DNA of 6,139 bases from Roseburia sp. CAG:309 (lineage in GTDB: Bacteria; Bacillota; Clostridia; Lachnospirales; Lachnospiraceae). The stretch lies in NCBI GenBank assembly GCA_000434115.1, contig FR893922.1:1-6139 (forward strand), read 5' to 3'. Every line of letters starts with the position of its first letter. Within the stretch, counting starts at the first letter, position 1. A program made the translations under genes and the position numbers. Positions 1-6,102 of the stretch are shown here, in pieces. The notes beneath the pieces are model-generated. The model saw only the letters and a list, made by a program, of their open reading frames with translations. It ran no database searches and had not been told where the DNA came from.

Positions 1-25
1 CGAAGCAGAAAGGCGGATTATAACT

Positions 26-2551
26 ATGGATGAAAATATTTTTGACAAAGATTCATTGGATGCCATAAAACCAGTGGATTTGAGGAAAACGATGGAGACA
101 TCCTATATCAATTACGCGATGTCTGTTATTGCATCCAGAGCGCTTCCTGATGTAAGAGACGGTTTGAAACCGGTTCAGCGACGAATCTTGTATGCAATGA
201 TCGAATTGAACAACGGACCGGATAAGCCACATCGTAAATGTGCGCGTATCGTCGGTGATGCCATGGGTAAATACCACCCTCATGGAGACAGTTCCATTTA
301 TGGAGCACTTGTTAATATGGCGCAGGAATGGTCTACCCGTTATCCGCTTGTCGATGGACATGGAAATTTTGGTTCTGTCGATGGTGACGGCGCAGCTGCG
401 ATGCGTTATACCGAAGCAAGACTTAGCAAGATTTCGATGGAAATGCTTGCGGATATCAATAAAAATACCGTTGATTTTGTACCAAACTTTGATGAGACAG
501 AAAAAGAGCCGGCAGTGCTTCCGGCACGTTTTCCAAACCTTTTAGTCAATGGTACTTCCGGTATTGCGGTAGGTATGGCAACAAACATTCCACCACATAA
601 CCTGAAAGAAGTCATTGGCGGTGTCGTAAAGATCATCGACAATATTGTGGAGGAAGATCGTGAGACAAGCCTTGAGGAAATCATGGAAATTATCAAAGGA
701 CCGGATTTTCCGACGGGAGCTACTATTTTAGGACGCCGTGGAATCGAAGAAGCGTATCGTACCGGCCGTGGAAAGATCCGTGTGCGCGCCGTGACAAATA
801 TTGAAACCATGGCAAATGGAAAAAACCGAATTGTCGTAACCGAACTTCCATACATGGTAAATAAAGCAAAATTAGTGGAAAAAATCGCAGAATTACACAA
901 AGACAAACGAATTGACGGAATCACAGACCTTCGCGACGAATCCAGCCGTGAAGGAATGCGTATCTGTATTGAACTGCGTAAAGATGCCAATGCCAATGTC
1001 GTATTGAATCAATTGTATAAACATACACAGATGCAGGATACCTTTGGTGTCAATATGCTTGCACTTGTGGATAAAGAACCAAAAGTCATGAACCTTCTTC
1101 AGATGCTTCAGCACTACCTGACACATCAGGAAGATGTTGTGACACGTCGTATTAAATACGACCTCAACAAGGCAGAAGAACGAGCTCATATCATCAAAGG
1201 ATTGTTGATCGCGCTCGATAATATCGATGAAGTAATCCGTATTATCCGTGGTTCAAAGACAACCAATGAAGCAAAAGAAAAATTGATCGAACGTTTTGAA
1301 CTGGATGATGTTCAGGCACAGGCAATCGTAGATATGCGTCTGCGTGCTCTGACCGGTTTGGAACGGGAAAAACTGCAAAATGAATATGCAGAGCTTATGA
1401 AGAAGATTGAAGAGTTCCGTGCTATCTTGGCAGACCGCAAACTTCTTCTTGGAGTGATTAAAGAAGAAATAACATTAATTGCTGATAAATACGGAGATGA
1501 CCGTCGTACATCCATCGGTTTTGATGAATTTGACATTTCCATGGAAGATCTGATCCCGGTTGAAAATACGGTCATTGCAATGACTCATATGGGTTATATC
1601 AAACGTATGACGAGTGATAACTTTAAAAGCCAGCACCGTGGAGGAAAAGGAATTAAGGGAATGCAGACCATTGAGGAAGATTATATTGAAGATCTCTTTA
1701 TGGCAACGACACACCATTACCTGATGTTCTTTACCAACAAAGGCCGCGTATATCGTATCAAAGCATATGAAATACCGGAATCAAGCCGTACAAGCCGTGG
1801 TACAGCAATTGTAAATTTATTACAGCTGCTTCCGGAAGAAAAGATTACGGCTGTCATTGCACTGCGTGAATACGAAGAAGATAAATATCTCTTTATGGCA
1901 ACGAAGAATGGTTTGGTTAAGAAAACTTCCCTTTCGGAATATATGAATATCCGTAAGACCGGATTGCAGGCAATCAATCTTCGTGAAGAAGATGAATTGA
2001 TCGAAGTAAAAGTAACCGATGACAATAAAGAAATTATCCTTGTGACGAAACAGGGACAGTGTATCAAGTTCAAGGAGACGGACGTGCGTACGACAGGACG
2101 AACTTCTATGGGGGTACGTGGTATGAATCTGTCTTATGACGATGAAGTAGTTGGAATGCAGTTGGATACACAGGGAGAGCAGCTTCTTCTCGTATCCGAA
2201 TATGGTTTAGGAAAACGTACCAATATCGAAGAATTTGGAGTACAGCATCGTGGCGGAAAAGGTGTAAAATGTTATAAGATCACCGAAAAGACGGGAAATG
2301 TCGTGGGTGCAAAAGCCGTTCATGACGATCAGGAAATCATGCTGATTACCAATGAAGGTATTGTCATCCGTATTGAGGTGTCCGGTATCTCCATTCTTGG
2401 AAGAATTACTTCCGGCGTGAAACTGATGAACCTGGATCCTTCTCAGGATGTCGTTATCGCAAGCATAGCCAAAGTGCGAAAAGAAGAGAACGAAAAACCG
2501 GAAGAAGAGGCAGAAGAAAATGCCGGGGAGAATGCAGATGAGAACAATTAA
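26..2551 (+). CDS. gyrA: DNA gyrase subunit A
   Basis: This 841-residue protein is the DNA breakage-reunion subunit of gyrase, which with GyrB forms an A2B2 enzyme that introduces negative supercoils using ATP. The N-terminal winged-helix/tower region is complete. The catalytic tyrosine is Tyr128 in the motif AAMRYTEAR, and the quinolone-determining segment (residues 84-93) reads HPHGDSSIYG. Ser89 matches E. coli Ser83, and Gly93 sits where E. coli has Asp87. The C-terminal beta-pinwheel shows six blade repeats from about residue 513. It carries a GyrA box, QHRGGKG, at 536-542, which separates it from ParC, and a second identical heptamer at 740-746. The last ~25 residues are an acidic Glu/Asn-rich tail. 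The ATG at 26 has an AAAGGCGG ribosome site at 9-16. gyrB is expected upstream, but only 25 nt are present, so no promoter can be judged. The 3' end overlaps the fumarase alpha gene by 14 nt. Confidence 0.98.
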   Translation: MDENIFDKDSLDAIKPVDLRKTMETSYINYAMSVIASRALPDVRDGLKPVQRRILYAMIELNNGPDKPHRKCARIVGDAMGKYHPHGDSSIYGALVNMAQEWSTRYPLVDGHGNFGSVDGDGAAAMRYTEARLSKISMEMLADINKNTVDFVPNFDETEKEPAVLPARFPNLLVNGTSGIAVGMATNIPPHNLKEVIGGVVKIIDNIVEEDRETSLEEIMEIIKGPDFPTGATILGRRGIEEAYRTGRGKIRVRAVTNIETMANGKNRIVVTELPYMVNKAKLVEKIAELHKDKRIDGITDLRDESSREGMRICIELRKDANANVVLNQLYKHTQMQDTFGVNMLALVDKEPKVMNLLQMLQHYLTHQEDVVTRRIKYDLNKAEERAHIIKGLLIALDNIDEVIRIIRGSKTTNEAKEKLIERFELDDVQAQAIVDMRLRALTGLEREKLQNEYAELMKKIEEFRAILADRKLLLGVIKEEITLIADKYGDDRRTSIGFDEFDISMEDLIPVENTVIAMTHMGYIKRMTSDNFKSQHRGGKGIKGMQTIEEDYIEDLFMATTHHYLMFFTNKGRVYRIKAYEIPESSRTSRGTAIVNLLQLLPEEKITAVIALREYEEDKYLFMATKNGLVKKTSLSEYMNIRKTGLQAINLREEDELIEVKVTDDNKEIILVTKQGQCIKFKETDVRTTGRTSMGVRGMNLSYDDEVVGMQLDTQGEQLLLVSEYGLGKRTNIEEFGVQHRGGKGVKCYKITEKTGNVVGAKAVHDDQEIMLITNEGIVIRIEVSGISILGRITSGVKLMNLDPSQDVVIASIAKVRKEENEKPEEEAEENAGENADENN
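2525..2530 (+). promoter_or_regulatory. Ribosome binding site inside gyrA that fixes the fumA start
   Basis: GGGGAG lies in the last codons of gyrA, 7 nt before the ATG at 2538. The in-frame ATGs at 2520 and 2532 lie respectively before this site and 1 nt after it, so neither can use it. Translation from 2538 also gives the N-terminus MRTI, which is typical of the family. Confidence 0.75.
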
Positions 2552-3380
2552 TACAGAATTGATTACACAACAGGTAAAAGAAATGTGTATGGATGTTAAT
2601 ATCCATCTGTCAAAAGATGTAAAGTGTGCCATCAAAGAGGCAGAGAAAAAGGAAAAATCTCCGCTTGGTAAGCAGATATTAGGTCAGCTGGAAGAGAATA
2701 TGGAGATTGCTTCCGATACTCAGATTCCAATTTGTCAGGATACCGGTATGACCGTTGTATTTTTGAAGGTTGGACAGGAAGTTCATTTTGAAGGCGCTTA
2801 CATAGAAGATGCCATCAATGAAGGAATCCGCCAGGGATATCAGGAAGGATATCTTCGCAAATCCGTGGTAAAAGATCCGGTAGACCGTGTCAATACAAAG
2901 GACAATACGCCGGGTGTCATTCATTATGAAATCGTACCGGGTAATCAGGTCGAGATAACGATTGCGCCAAAAGGGTTCGGCAGTGAAAATATGAGCCGTC
3001 TTTATATGCTGAAGCCGGCAGACGGACTCGATGGAATCCGCAATGCCATCTTAGAGACAGTAAAACTCGCAGGTCCCAATGCCTGTCCTCCGATTGTTGT
3101 CGGAGTAGGTATCGGTGGTACTTTTGAAAAATGTGCCATCCTTGCGAAAAAGGCACTTACCCGCGACTTAAACTCATCTTCTGAAATTCCTTACGTGAAG
3201 GAACTGGAACATGAGATGCTGGAAAAAATCAACAATCTTGGAATCGGGCCGGCAGGACTTGGAGGCACGGTGACAGCACTTGGTGTAAATATTGAAACTT
3301 ATCCGACGCATATCGCCGGAATGCCGGTTGCCATCAACATATGCTGTCACGTAAACCGCCATATCCGCCGCACGATATAA
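2538..3380 (+). CDS. fumA: Class I fumarate hydratase, alpha subunit
   Basis: This 280-residue protein is the Fe-S domain subunit of a two-subunit class I (4Fe-4S) fumarase, which interconverts fumarate and L-malate in the cytoplasm. The length matches the family. The three cluster cysteines are visible as Cys66 in CQDTGM, Cys183 in NACPP and Cys270 in CCHVNRH; Cys269 beside the last is an extra cysteine where relatives commonly have Asn. The Gln-Asp after Cys66 matches the catalytic/substrate-binding pair of class I fumarases, and IGGTFEKC (about 194-201) is also typical. The start is placed at 2538 on the basis of the ribosome site at 2525-2530, giving a 14-nt overlap with gyrA and probable translational coupling. 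The partner beta subunit lies 1.16 kb downstream, after two unrelated genes. L-tartrate dehydratase belongs to the same family, so the substrate is inferred; fumarase is the likelier role in a Clostridia housekeeping locus. The symbol denotes the subunit, not the E. coli isozyme. Confidence 0.92.
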   Translation: MRTINTELITQQVKEMCMDVNIHLSKDVKCAIKEAEKKEKSPLGKQILGQLEENMEIASDTQIPICQDTGMTVVFLKVGQEVHFEGAYIEDAINEGIRQGYQEGYLRKSVVKDPVDRVNTKDNTPGVIHYEIVPGNQVEITIAPKGFGSENMSRLYMLKPADGLDGIRNAILETVKLAGPNACPPIVVGVGIGGTFEKCAILAKKALTRDLNSSSEIPYVKELEHEMLEKINNLGIGPAGLGGTVTALGVNIETYPTHIAGMPVAINICCHVNRHIRRTI

Positions 3381-3401
3381 ATATCCGAAAGGAAGAGAAA
3401 C

Positions 3402-3575
3402 ATGGAGACAAATTGCGAATTTTGTGCTCTTTACTACGTCGATGACGATGGTTACGGGGAATGTCAGGTAAATCTGGATGAGGACGAAATGTACCGTTTT
3501 ATGAACACGTCATACCGTTCCTGCCCCTACTATCAGAACGACGATGAATATAAGATTGTGAGAAAACAGAACTGA
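3402..3575 (+). CDS. 57-residue four-cysteine microprotein (DUF6472-like)
   Basis: This small acidic protein has the cysteine pattern C5-x2-C8-x12-C21-x19-C41-P. The four cysteines suggest a zinc-binding or other metal-binding knuckle. The core between them is rich in Asp, Glu and Tyr (DDDGYGEC, NLDEDEMYRF). It resembles short Lachnospiraceae proteins I recall as DUF6472, whose function is unknown; that assignment is from memory. The ATG at 3402 has a good ribosome site, AAAGGAAG at 3388-3395, and lies 21 nt after the fumA stop. The TGA stop shares its final A with the ATG of the dihydrouridine synthase gene (TGATG), so translation of the two is probably coupled. There is no signal peptide or membrane segment, so it should be cytoplasmic. 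The cysteine spacing, ribosome site and tight packing argue that it is a real gene. A role in tRNA modification or in Fe-S enzyme maturation is conceivable from the neighbours only. Confidence 0.85.
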   Translation: METNCEFCALYYVDDDGYGECQVNLDEDEMYRFMNTSYRSCPYYQNDDEYKIVRKQN

Positions 3576-4513
3576 TGAAATACTACATGGCTCCTTTGGA
3601 AGGAATCACAGGGCATATTTACCGTACAACGTACGCAAAATATTTTGGTGGAATCGATAAATATTTTTCCCCTTTTATCTCTCCCAATCAAAAGAAAATA
3701 TGCCGCACACGTGAAAAAAAGGATATTTTGCCGGAAAATAATGCCGGTTTGTATCTGGTACCACAGATCATGACAAATCAGGCAGAAATGTTTTTGCAGA
3801 CCGTAGAATATCTTCAGCAATTTGGTTATAACGAAGTAAATCTGAATTTGGGATGCCCGGCAGGTACGGTAGTTTCGCGTAAGAAAGGTTCCGGTTTTCT
3901 GACAGAACCGAAAAAATTGGAATCCTTTTTAAAAGAGATTTACGAAGAAACCGATGTCAAAATATCCATAAAAACGCGGATCGGTTATGAAAGTGTGGAA
4001 GAATTTCCAACACTTATTTCCATATTTAACCAGTTTCCAATTTATGAACTGATCGTGCATCCGCGTACAAGAGAAGATTTTTACCAGAATACACCGGATA
4101 TGCAGGCTTTTTCGTATGCTATGAAACATAGTAAAAATGTTTTGTGCTATAATGGTGATATCTTTTGCCGGGAAGATTATCAACGTCTTACCGAACAATT
4201 TTCGAATCTTCCGGGTGTTATGCTTGGACGGGGCGTTTTACAAAATCCGGCAGTCATTGCTTCTATAAAAGAAGAAAAACTACCGGAAAAAGAAGTAATC
4301 AAAGAATTTGTCATGGAATTATGTGAGAGATACCGGTCAGATTTGTATGGAGAGCGCCCTGTTTTGTTCAAAATGAAGGAATTATGGCATTACCTTATAC
4401 AATCCTTTAATGCGGATGAAAAAATTGTTAAAAAGATAAAGAAAGCGCAGAAAATATCAGAATACGAGATCACAGTAAAGGAATTATTTTCAAATTATGA
4501 CCTCAAAATGTGA
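3575..4513 (+). CDS. dus: tRNA-dihydrouridine synthase family protein
   Basis: This 312-residue flavoprotein reduces specific uridines in tRNA to dihydrouridine, using FMN and NAD(P)H. The N-terminal TIM barrel (about 1-235) shows the family landmarks in order: MAPLEGIT (5-12), NLNLGCPAGTVV with the proton-donor cysteine Cys94, SIKTRIG with the conserved Lys133, VHPRTR (161-166), CYNGD (191-195) and the FMN-phosphate loop MLGRG (216-220). The remaining ~75 residues form the Lys/Glu-rich helical tRNA-binding domain ending in VKELFSNYDLKM. Length and domain order are normal for the family. The start ATG overlaps the preceding stop as TGATG and has no strong ribosome site of its own, which fits translational coupling. 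A second Met at residue 5 would remove the start of the first barrel strand and is unlikely. The uridine position modified cannot be told from sequence. The gene lies between the two fumarase subunit genes. Confidence 0.93.
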   Translation: MKYYMAPLEGITGHIYRTTYAKYFGGIDKYFSPFISPNQKKICRTREKKDILPENNAGLYLVPQIMTNQAEMFLQTVEYLQQFGYNEVNLNLGCPAGTVVSRKKGSGFLTEPKKLESFLKEIYEETDVKISIKTRIGYESVEEFPTLISIFNQFPIYELIVHPRTREDFYQNTPDMQAFSYAMKHSKNVLCYNGDIFCREDYQRLTEQFSNLPGVMLGRGVLQNPAVIASIKEEKLPEKEVIKEFVMELCERYRSDLYGERPVLFKMKELWHYLIQSFNADEKIVKKIKKAQKISEYEITVKELFSNYDLKM

Positions 4514-4524
4514 ATACAAATATT

Positions 4525-4528
4525 GGAG
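4525..4528 (+). promoter_or_regulatory. Ribosome binding site deciding the fumB start
   Basis: GGAG lies 11 nt before the ATG at 4540, and purine-rich GAAGAAG follows it. An in-frame GTG at 4510, inside the dus stop region, has no ribosome site upstream and would add ten residues that the family lacks. The ATG is therefore preferred. Confidence 0.6.
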
Positions 4529-4539
4529 ATGAAGAAGAA

Positions 4540-5103
4540 ATGGAAAAGCATTTGGAGACACCATTGACGAAAGAAAAAGTAAAAGAACTTCATGCAGGAG
4601 ATTATGTATATATTTCCGGAACCGTATATACAGCGAGAGATGCTGCTCATAAACGGATGATTGAGACACTGGAGAAGGGCGGAGATCTGCCTTTTGATAT
4701 GCAGGATCAGGTCATTTATTATCTGGGGCCTACGCCAAACCGGGAAGGACAGGTGATCGGTTCTGCCGGTCCTACAACGAGCAGCCGTATGGACCGTTAT
4801 GCGCCTTCTCTGCTTGACCGCGGTTTAAAAGGAATGATTGGAAAAGGAAAACGCAGCGAAGAAGTCATCGCTTCCATGAAAAAAAATACAGCGGTATATT
4901 TTGCTGCCGTTGGGGGAGCCGGAGCACTTTTATCAAAATGTATTACCAAAAGCGAAGTAATCGCATACGATGATCTCGGTACAGAAGCAATCCGCTGTCT
5001 GGAGGTAAAAAATCTGCCTGTGATTACAGTAATTGACTGTGAAGGAAACAATTTGTATGAGACAGCGGTAAAAGAGTATCAAAAAGCGGAAAAAAATGTT
5101 TGA
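4540..5103 (+). CDS. fumB: Class I fumarate hydratase, beta subunit
   Basis: This 187-residue protein is the C-terminal-domain subunit of the class I fumarase whose alpha subunit is encoded at 2538-3380; together they form the active site for fumarate hydration. Family signatures are SGTVYTARDAAHKRM (26-40, with the substrate-binding Arg33), YYLGPTPNREGQVIGSAGPTTSSRMD (60-85, with the Thr and Arg that match catalytic residues of single-chain class I fumarases), the Lys-rich GLKGMIGKGK (95-104) and YFAAVGGAGALLSKCI (120-135). The start is taken at 4540, 26 nt after the dus stop. The family also includes L-tartrate dehydratase beta, so the exact substrate follows from context. No terminator follows; instead the TGA stop (5101-5103) sits within the -35 hexamer of the tRNA-Ser promoter. 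The symbol denotes the subunit only. Confidence 0.92.
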   Translation: MEKHLETPLTKEKVKELHAGDYVYISGTVYTARDAAHKRMIETLEKGGDLPFDMQDQVIYYLGPTPNREGQVIGSAGPTTSSRMDRYAPSLLDRGLKGMIGKGKRSEEVIASMKKNTAVYFAAVGGAGALLSKCITKSEVIAYDDLGTEAIRCLEVKNLPVITVIDCEGNNLYETAVKEYQKAEKNV

Positions 5104-5128
5104 CAAATGATTTACAATCTGATACAAT
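5100..5128 (+). promoter_or_regulatory. Sigma-A promoter of the tRNA-Ser unit
   Basis: A perfect -35 TTGACA (5100-5105) and a near-perfect -10 TACAAT (5123-5128) are separated by 17 nt. Transcription should start near 5135, giving a leader of about 38 nt before the mature tRNA. The -35 box contains the fumB stop codon, so the promoter begins inside the preceding gene. Confidence 0.88.
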
Positions 5129-5138
5129 AGTCAATGCA

Positions 5139-5166
5139 CTGAAACTTAATATTTATCAAATTTCAG
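5139..5166 (+). other. Inverted repeat in the tRNA-Ser 5' leader
   Basis: CTGAAA (5139-5144) can pair with TTTCAG (5161-5166), extended by two A-U pairs past one mismatch, leaving a loop of about ten A/T bases. It ends 6 nt before the mature tRNA and lacks a T-run, so it does not look like a terminator. It may help leader removal by RNase P or simply be chance in AT-rich DNA. Confidence 0.35.
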
Positions 5167-5172
5167 AACTTT

Positions 5173-5260
5173 GGAGAAGTACTCAAGTGGCTGAAGAGGT
5201 GCCCCTGCTAAGGGTATAGGTCGTTTGCGCGGCGCGAGGGTTCAAATCCCTCCTTCTCCG
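5173..5260 (+). tRNA. tRNA-Ser (anticodon GCU)
   Basis: This 88-nt class II tRNA reads the serine codons AGC and AGU. The acceptor stem GGAGAAG (5173-5179) pairs fully with CTTCTCC (5253-5259), and the discriminator base is G, as usual for serine tRNAs. The D stem is CTC/GAG (5182-5184 with 5196-5198). The anticodon loop CTGCTAA (5205-5211) places GCT at 5207-5209 with T33 before it. A long variable arm (about 5217-5235) marks the serine type. The T arm is GAGGG-TTCAAAT-CCCTC (5236-5252). No CCA is encoded, because TTATAA follows the discriminator, so the CCA end must be added after transcription. The gene is a single-tRNA transcription unit with its own promoter and terminator. Confidence 0.97.
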
Positions 5261-5264
5261 TTAT

Positions 5265-5305
5265 AAGGAACTATTACAATATGTAGTAGTTCCTTTTGTT
5301 TTATC
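5265..5305 (+). terminator. Intrinsic terminator after tRNA-Ser
   Basis: A 13-bp stem, AAGGAACTATTAC (5265-5277) with GTAGTAGTTCCTT (5283-5295) and one G-U pair, closes a 5-nt AATAT loop. The T-rich tract TTGTTTTATC follows. It begins 4 nt after the tRNA and should separate the tRNA from the ECF gene. Confidence 0.9.
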
Positions 5306-5382
5306 AAAGCGGCAGATAACGATTGTTCACCCGGATAGGAAGAGCAATGAACTGTTACGGCATCAGAAAGAAGGAAAAATGA

Positions 5383-5910
5383 ATGGAACAAAATACAATT
5401 ACAGGAAAAAAGACATTTCAATTAAGTATATTTGCTTTATATATGGCAATTATATGTATCGTAACAATGTTTACCAAAATTCCGATTCCTCTTGGATATG
5501 CACATATCGGGGACAGTATCATTCTTACGTTTGCACTTTTTTATGGAGGAAGAAATGGATTTATCGTCGGAGGAATCGGTTCTGCTTTGTCGGATCTGCT
5601 TTCCGGATTCCCACAGTGGATCATTCCCACACTTCTCATTAAAGGATTTATGGCATTGATCATGGCAGCGATAGCAAGAAAAGAAGATGGTACTTATAAA
5701 ATTCTATCTATAAGAACATTTATTGGCGCAATCGCCGGAATGTTATTTATGGTTGCCGGATATGTTGTCGCCGGTATGCTTATGAATGGATTTGCAGCAG
5801 GACTTGCATCTGCACCCGGATTATTAATTAAGTCCGTTGTAAATATAATTGCCTTTTATATTATTTCTGTTGTACTAGATAAAACGAGAAAAATTGAAAA
5901 AAAATTCTAG
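5383..5910 (+). CDS. ECF transporter S component (substrate-binding membrane subunit)
   Basis: This 175-residue membrane protein looks like the substrate-specificity subunit of an energy-coupling factor transporter, the type that imports vitamins or their precursors with the shared EcfA/A'/T module. About six hydrophobic helices can be drawn (roughly 12-30, 43-55, 57-75, 79-97, 110-135 and 145-166), with a Lys/Arg-rich cytoplasmic tail. Helix 1 contains ALYMA (18-22), an AxxxA motif of the kind S components use to contact EcfT. The segment GYAHIGDSIIL (38-48) followed by FYGGRNGFIVGGIGSALSDLL is typical of the S-component family in Pfam PF07155, as I recall it. The substrate cannot be assigned, and no ecfA or ecfT gene or recognisable riboswitch is nearby. 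The start at 5383 has AAGGA at 5371-5375, 7 nt upstream. The gene ends in tandem stops TAGTAG. I see no clear promoter in 5306-5382 and no terminator after the gene. Confidence 0.85.
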   Translation: MEQNTITGKKTFQLSIFALYMAIICIVTMFTKIPIPLGYAHIGDSIILTFALFYGGRNGFIVGGIGSALSDLLSGFPQWIIPTLLIKGFMALIMAAIARKEDGTYKILSIRTFIGAIAGMLFMVAGYVVAGMLMNGFAAGLASAPGLLIKSVVNIIAFYIISVVLDKTRKIEKKF

Positions 5911-5980
5911 TAGAAAACGGCGAGATTTCGGTACTTTTGAAAAATATGCAAAAAAAATCAAAAAAAGTTTAAAAAAAGTG

Positions 5981-6009
5981 TTGACAAAAGTGCCACCGTC
6001 TGATAATAT
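5981..6009 (+). promoter_or_regulatory. Promoter P1 of the tandem pair (probable rRNA operon promoter)
   Basis: The -35 TTGACA (5981-5986) and -10 TAATAT (6004-6009) have 17-nt spacing, with a TG one base before the -10 (6001-6002) giving an extended -10. A-tracts at 5951-5977 resemble an UP element bound by the RNA polymerase alpha subunit. G6017, 8 nt after the -10, is a plausible start base. Confidence 0.85.
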
Positions 6010-6066
6010 ATATCTTGCTGACGCGGTAAAGACAAAACAGCAAAACAAAAAAGTTTAAAAAAAGTC

Positions 6067-6095
6067 TTGACAAAGCAAAAGCGATTTGTTATAAT
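6067..6095 (+). promoter_or_regulatory. Promoter P2 of the tandem pair (probable rRNA operon promoter)
   Basis: The -35 TTGACA (6067-6072) and -10 TATAAT (6090-6095) are both perfect, with 17-nt spacing. A-rich DNA at 6042-6063 gives an UP-like element. G6103 lies 8 nt after the -10, the same position relative to the -10 as G6017 in P1. This is the strongest promoter in the window and points to a stable RNA gene just beyond the edge. Confidence 0.9.
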
Positions 6096-6102
6096 ATTCA
6101 TC

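Noticed and set aside
406..996. Minus-strand open frame of 196 codons inside gyrA
   Set aside because: It is a shadow of gyrA codon usage: Ser/Ile/Arg-rich, with no recognisable motif and no ribosome site evaluated as convincing.
26..2551. ParC (topoisomerase IV subunit A) as an alternative identity
   Set aside because: The GDSSIY segment is ParC-like in some species, but clear GyrA boxes and a full six-blade C-terminal pinwheel identify GyrA.
2207..2635. Minus-strand open frame of 142 codons across the gyrA-fumA junction
   Set aside because: It is antisense to two clearly conserved proteins and its translation is low-complexity Phe/Ile/Cys-rich, as expected of a shadow frame.
4510..4539. 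Upstream GTG start for the fumarase beta subunit
   Set aside because: It has no ribosome site and adds an Asn/Glu-rich extension not typical of the family; the ATG at 4540 has GGAG upstream.
5139..5172. Terminator for the fumarase operon
   Set aside because: The CTGAAA/TTTCAG hairpin lies downstream of the tRNA promoter and lacks a T-tract, so it is treated as a leader structure of uncertain meaning.
5306..5382. Possible riboswitch (TPP, THF or preQ1 type) before the ECF gene
   Set aside because: I looked for the conserved cores of these classes and found none. The only pairing is a weak 5-bp GTTCA/TGAAC stem with a large loop.
5379..5642. Open frame of 87 codons overlapping the start of the ECF gene in another frame
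   Set aside because: It is Tyr/Arg/Trp/Cys-rich with no family resemblance, while the overlapping frame encodes a coherent six-helix membrane protein with a better-spaced ribosome site.
5901..5935. Possible terminator after the ECF gene
   Set aside because: The inverted repeats here (TTCTA/TAGAA and CGA/TCG) are only 3-5 bp long and have no convincing T-run after a stem.
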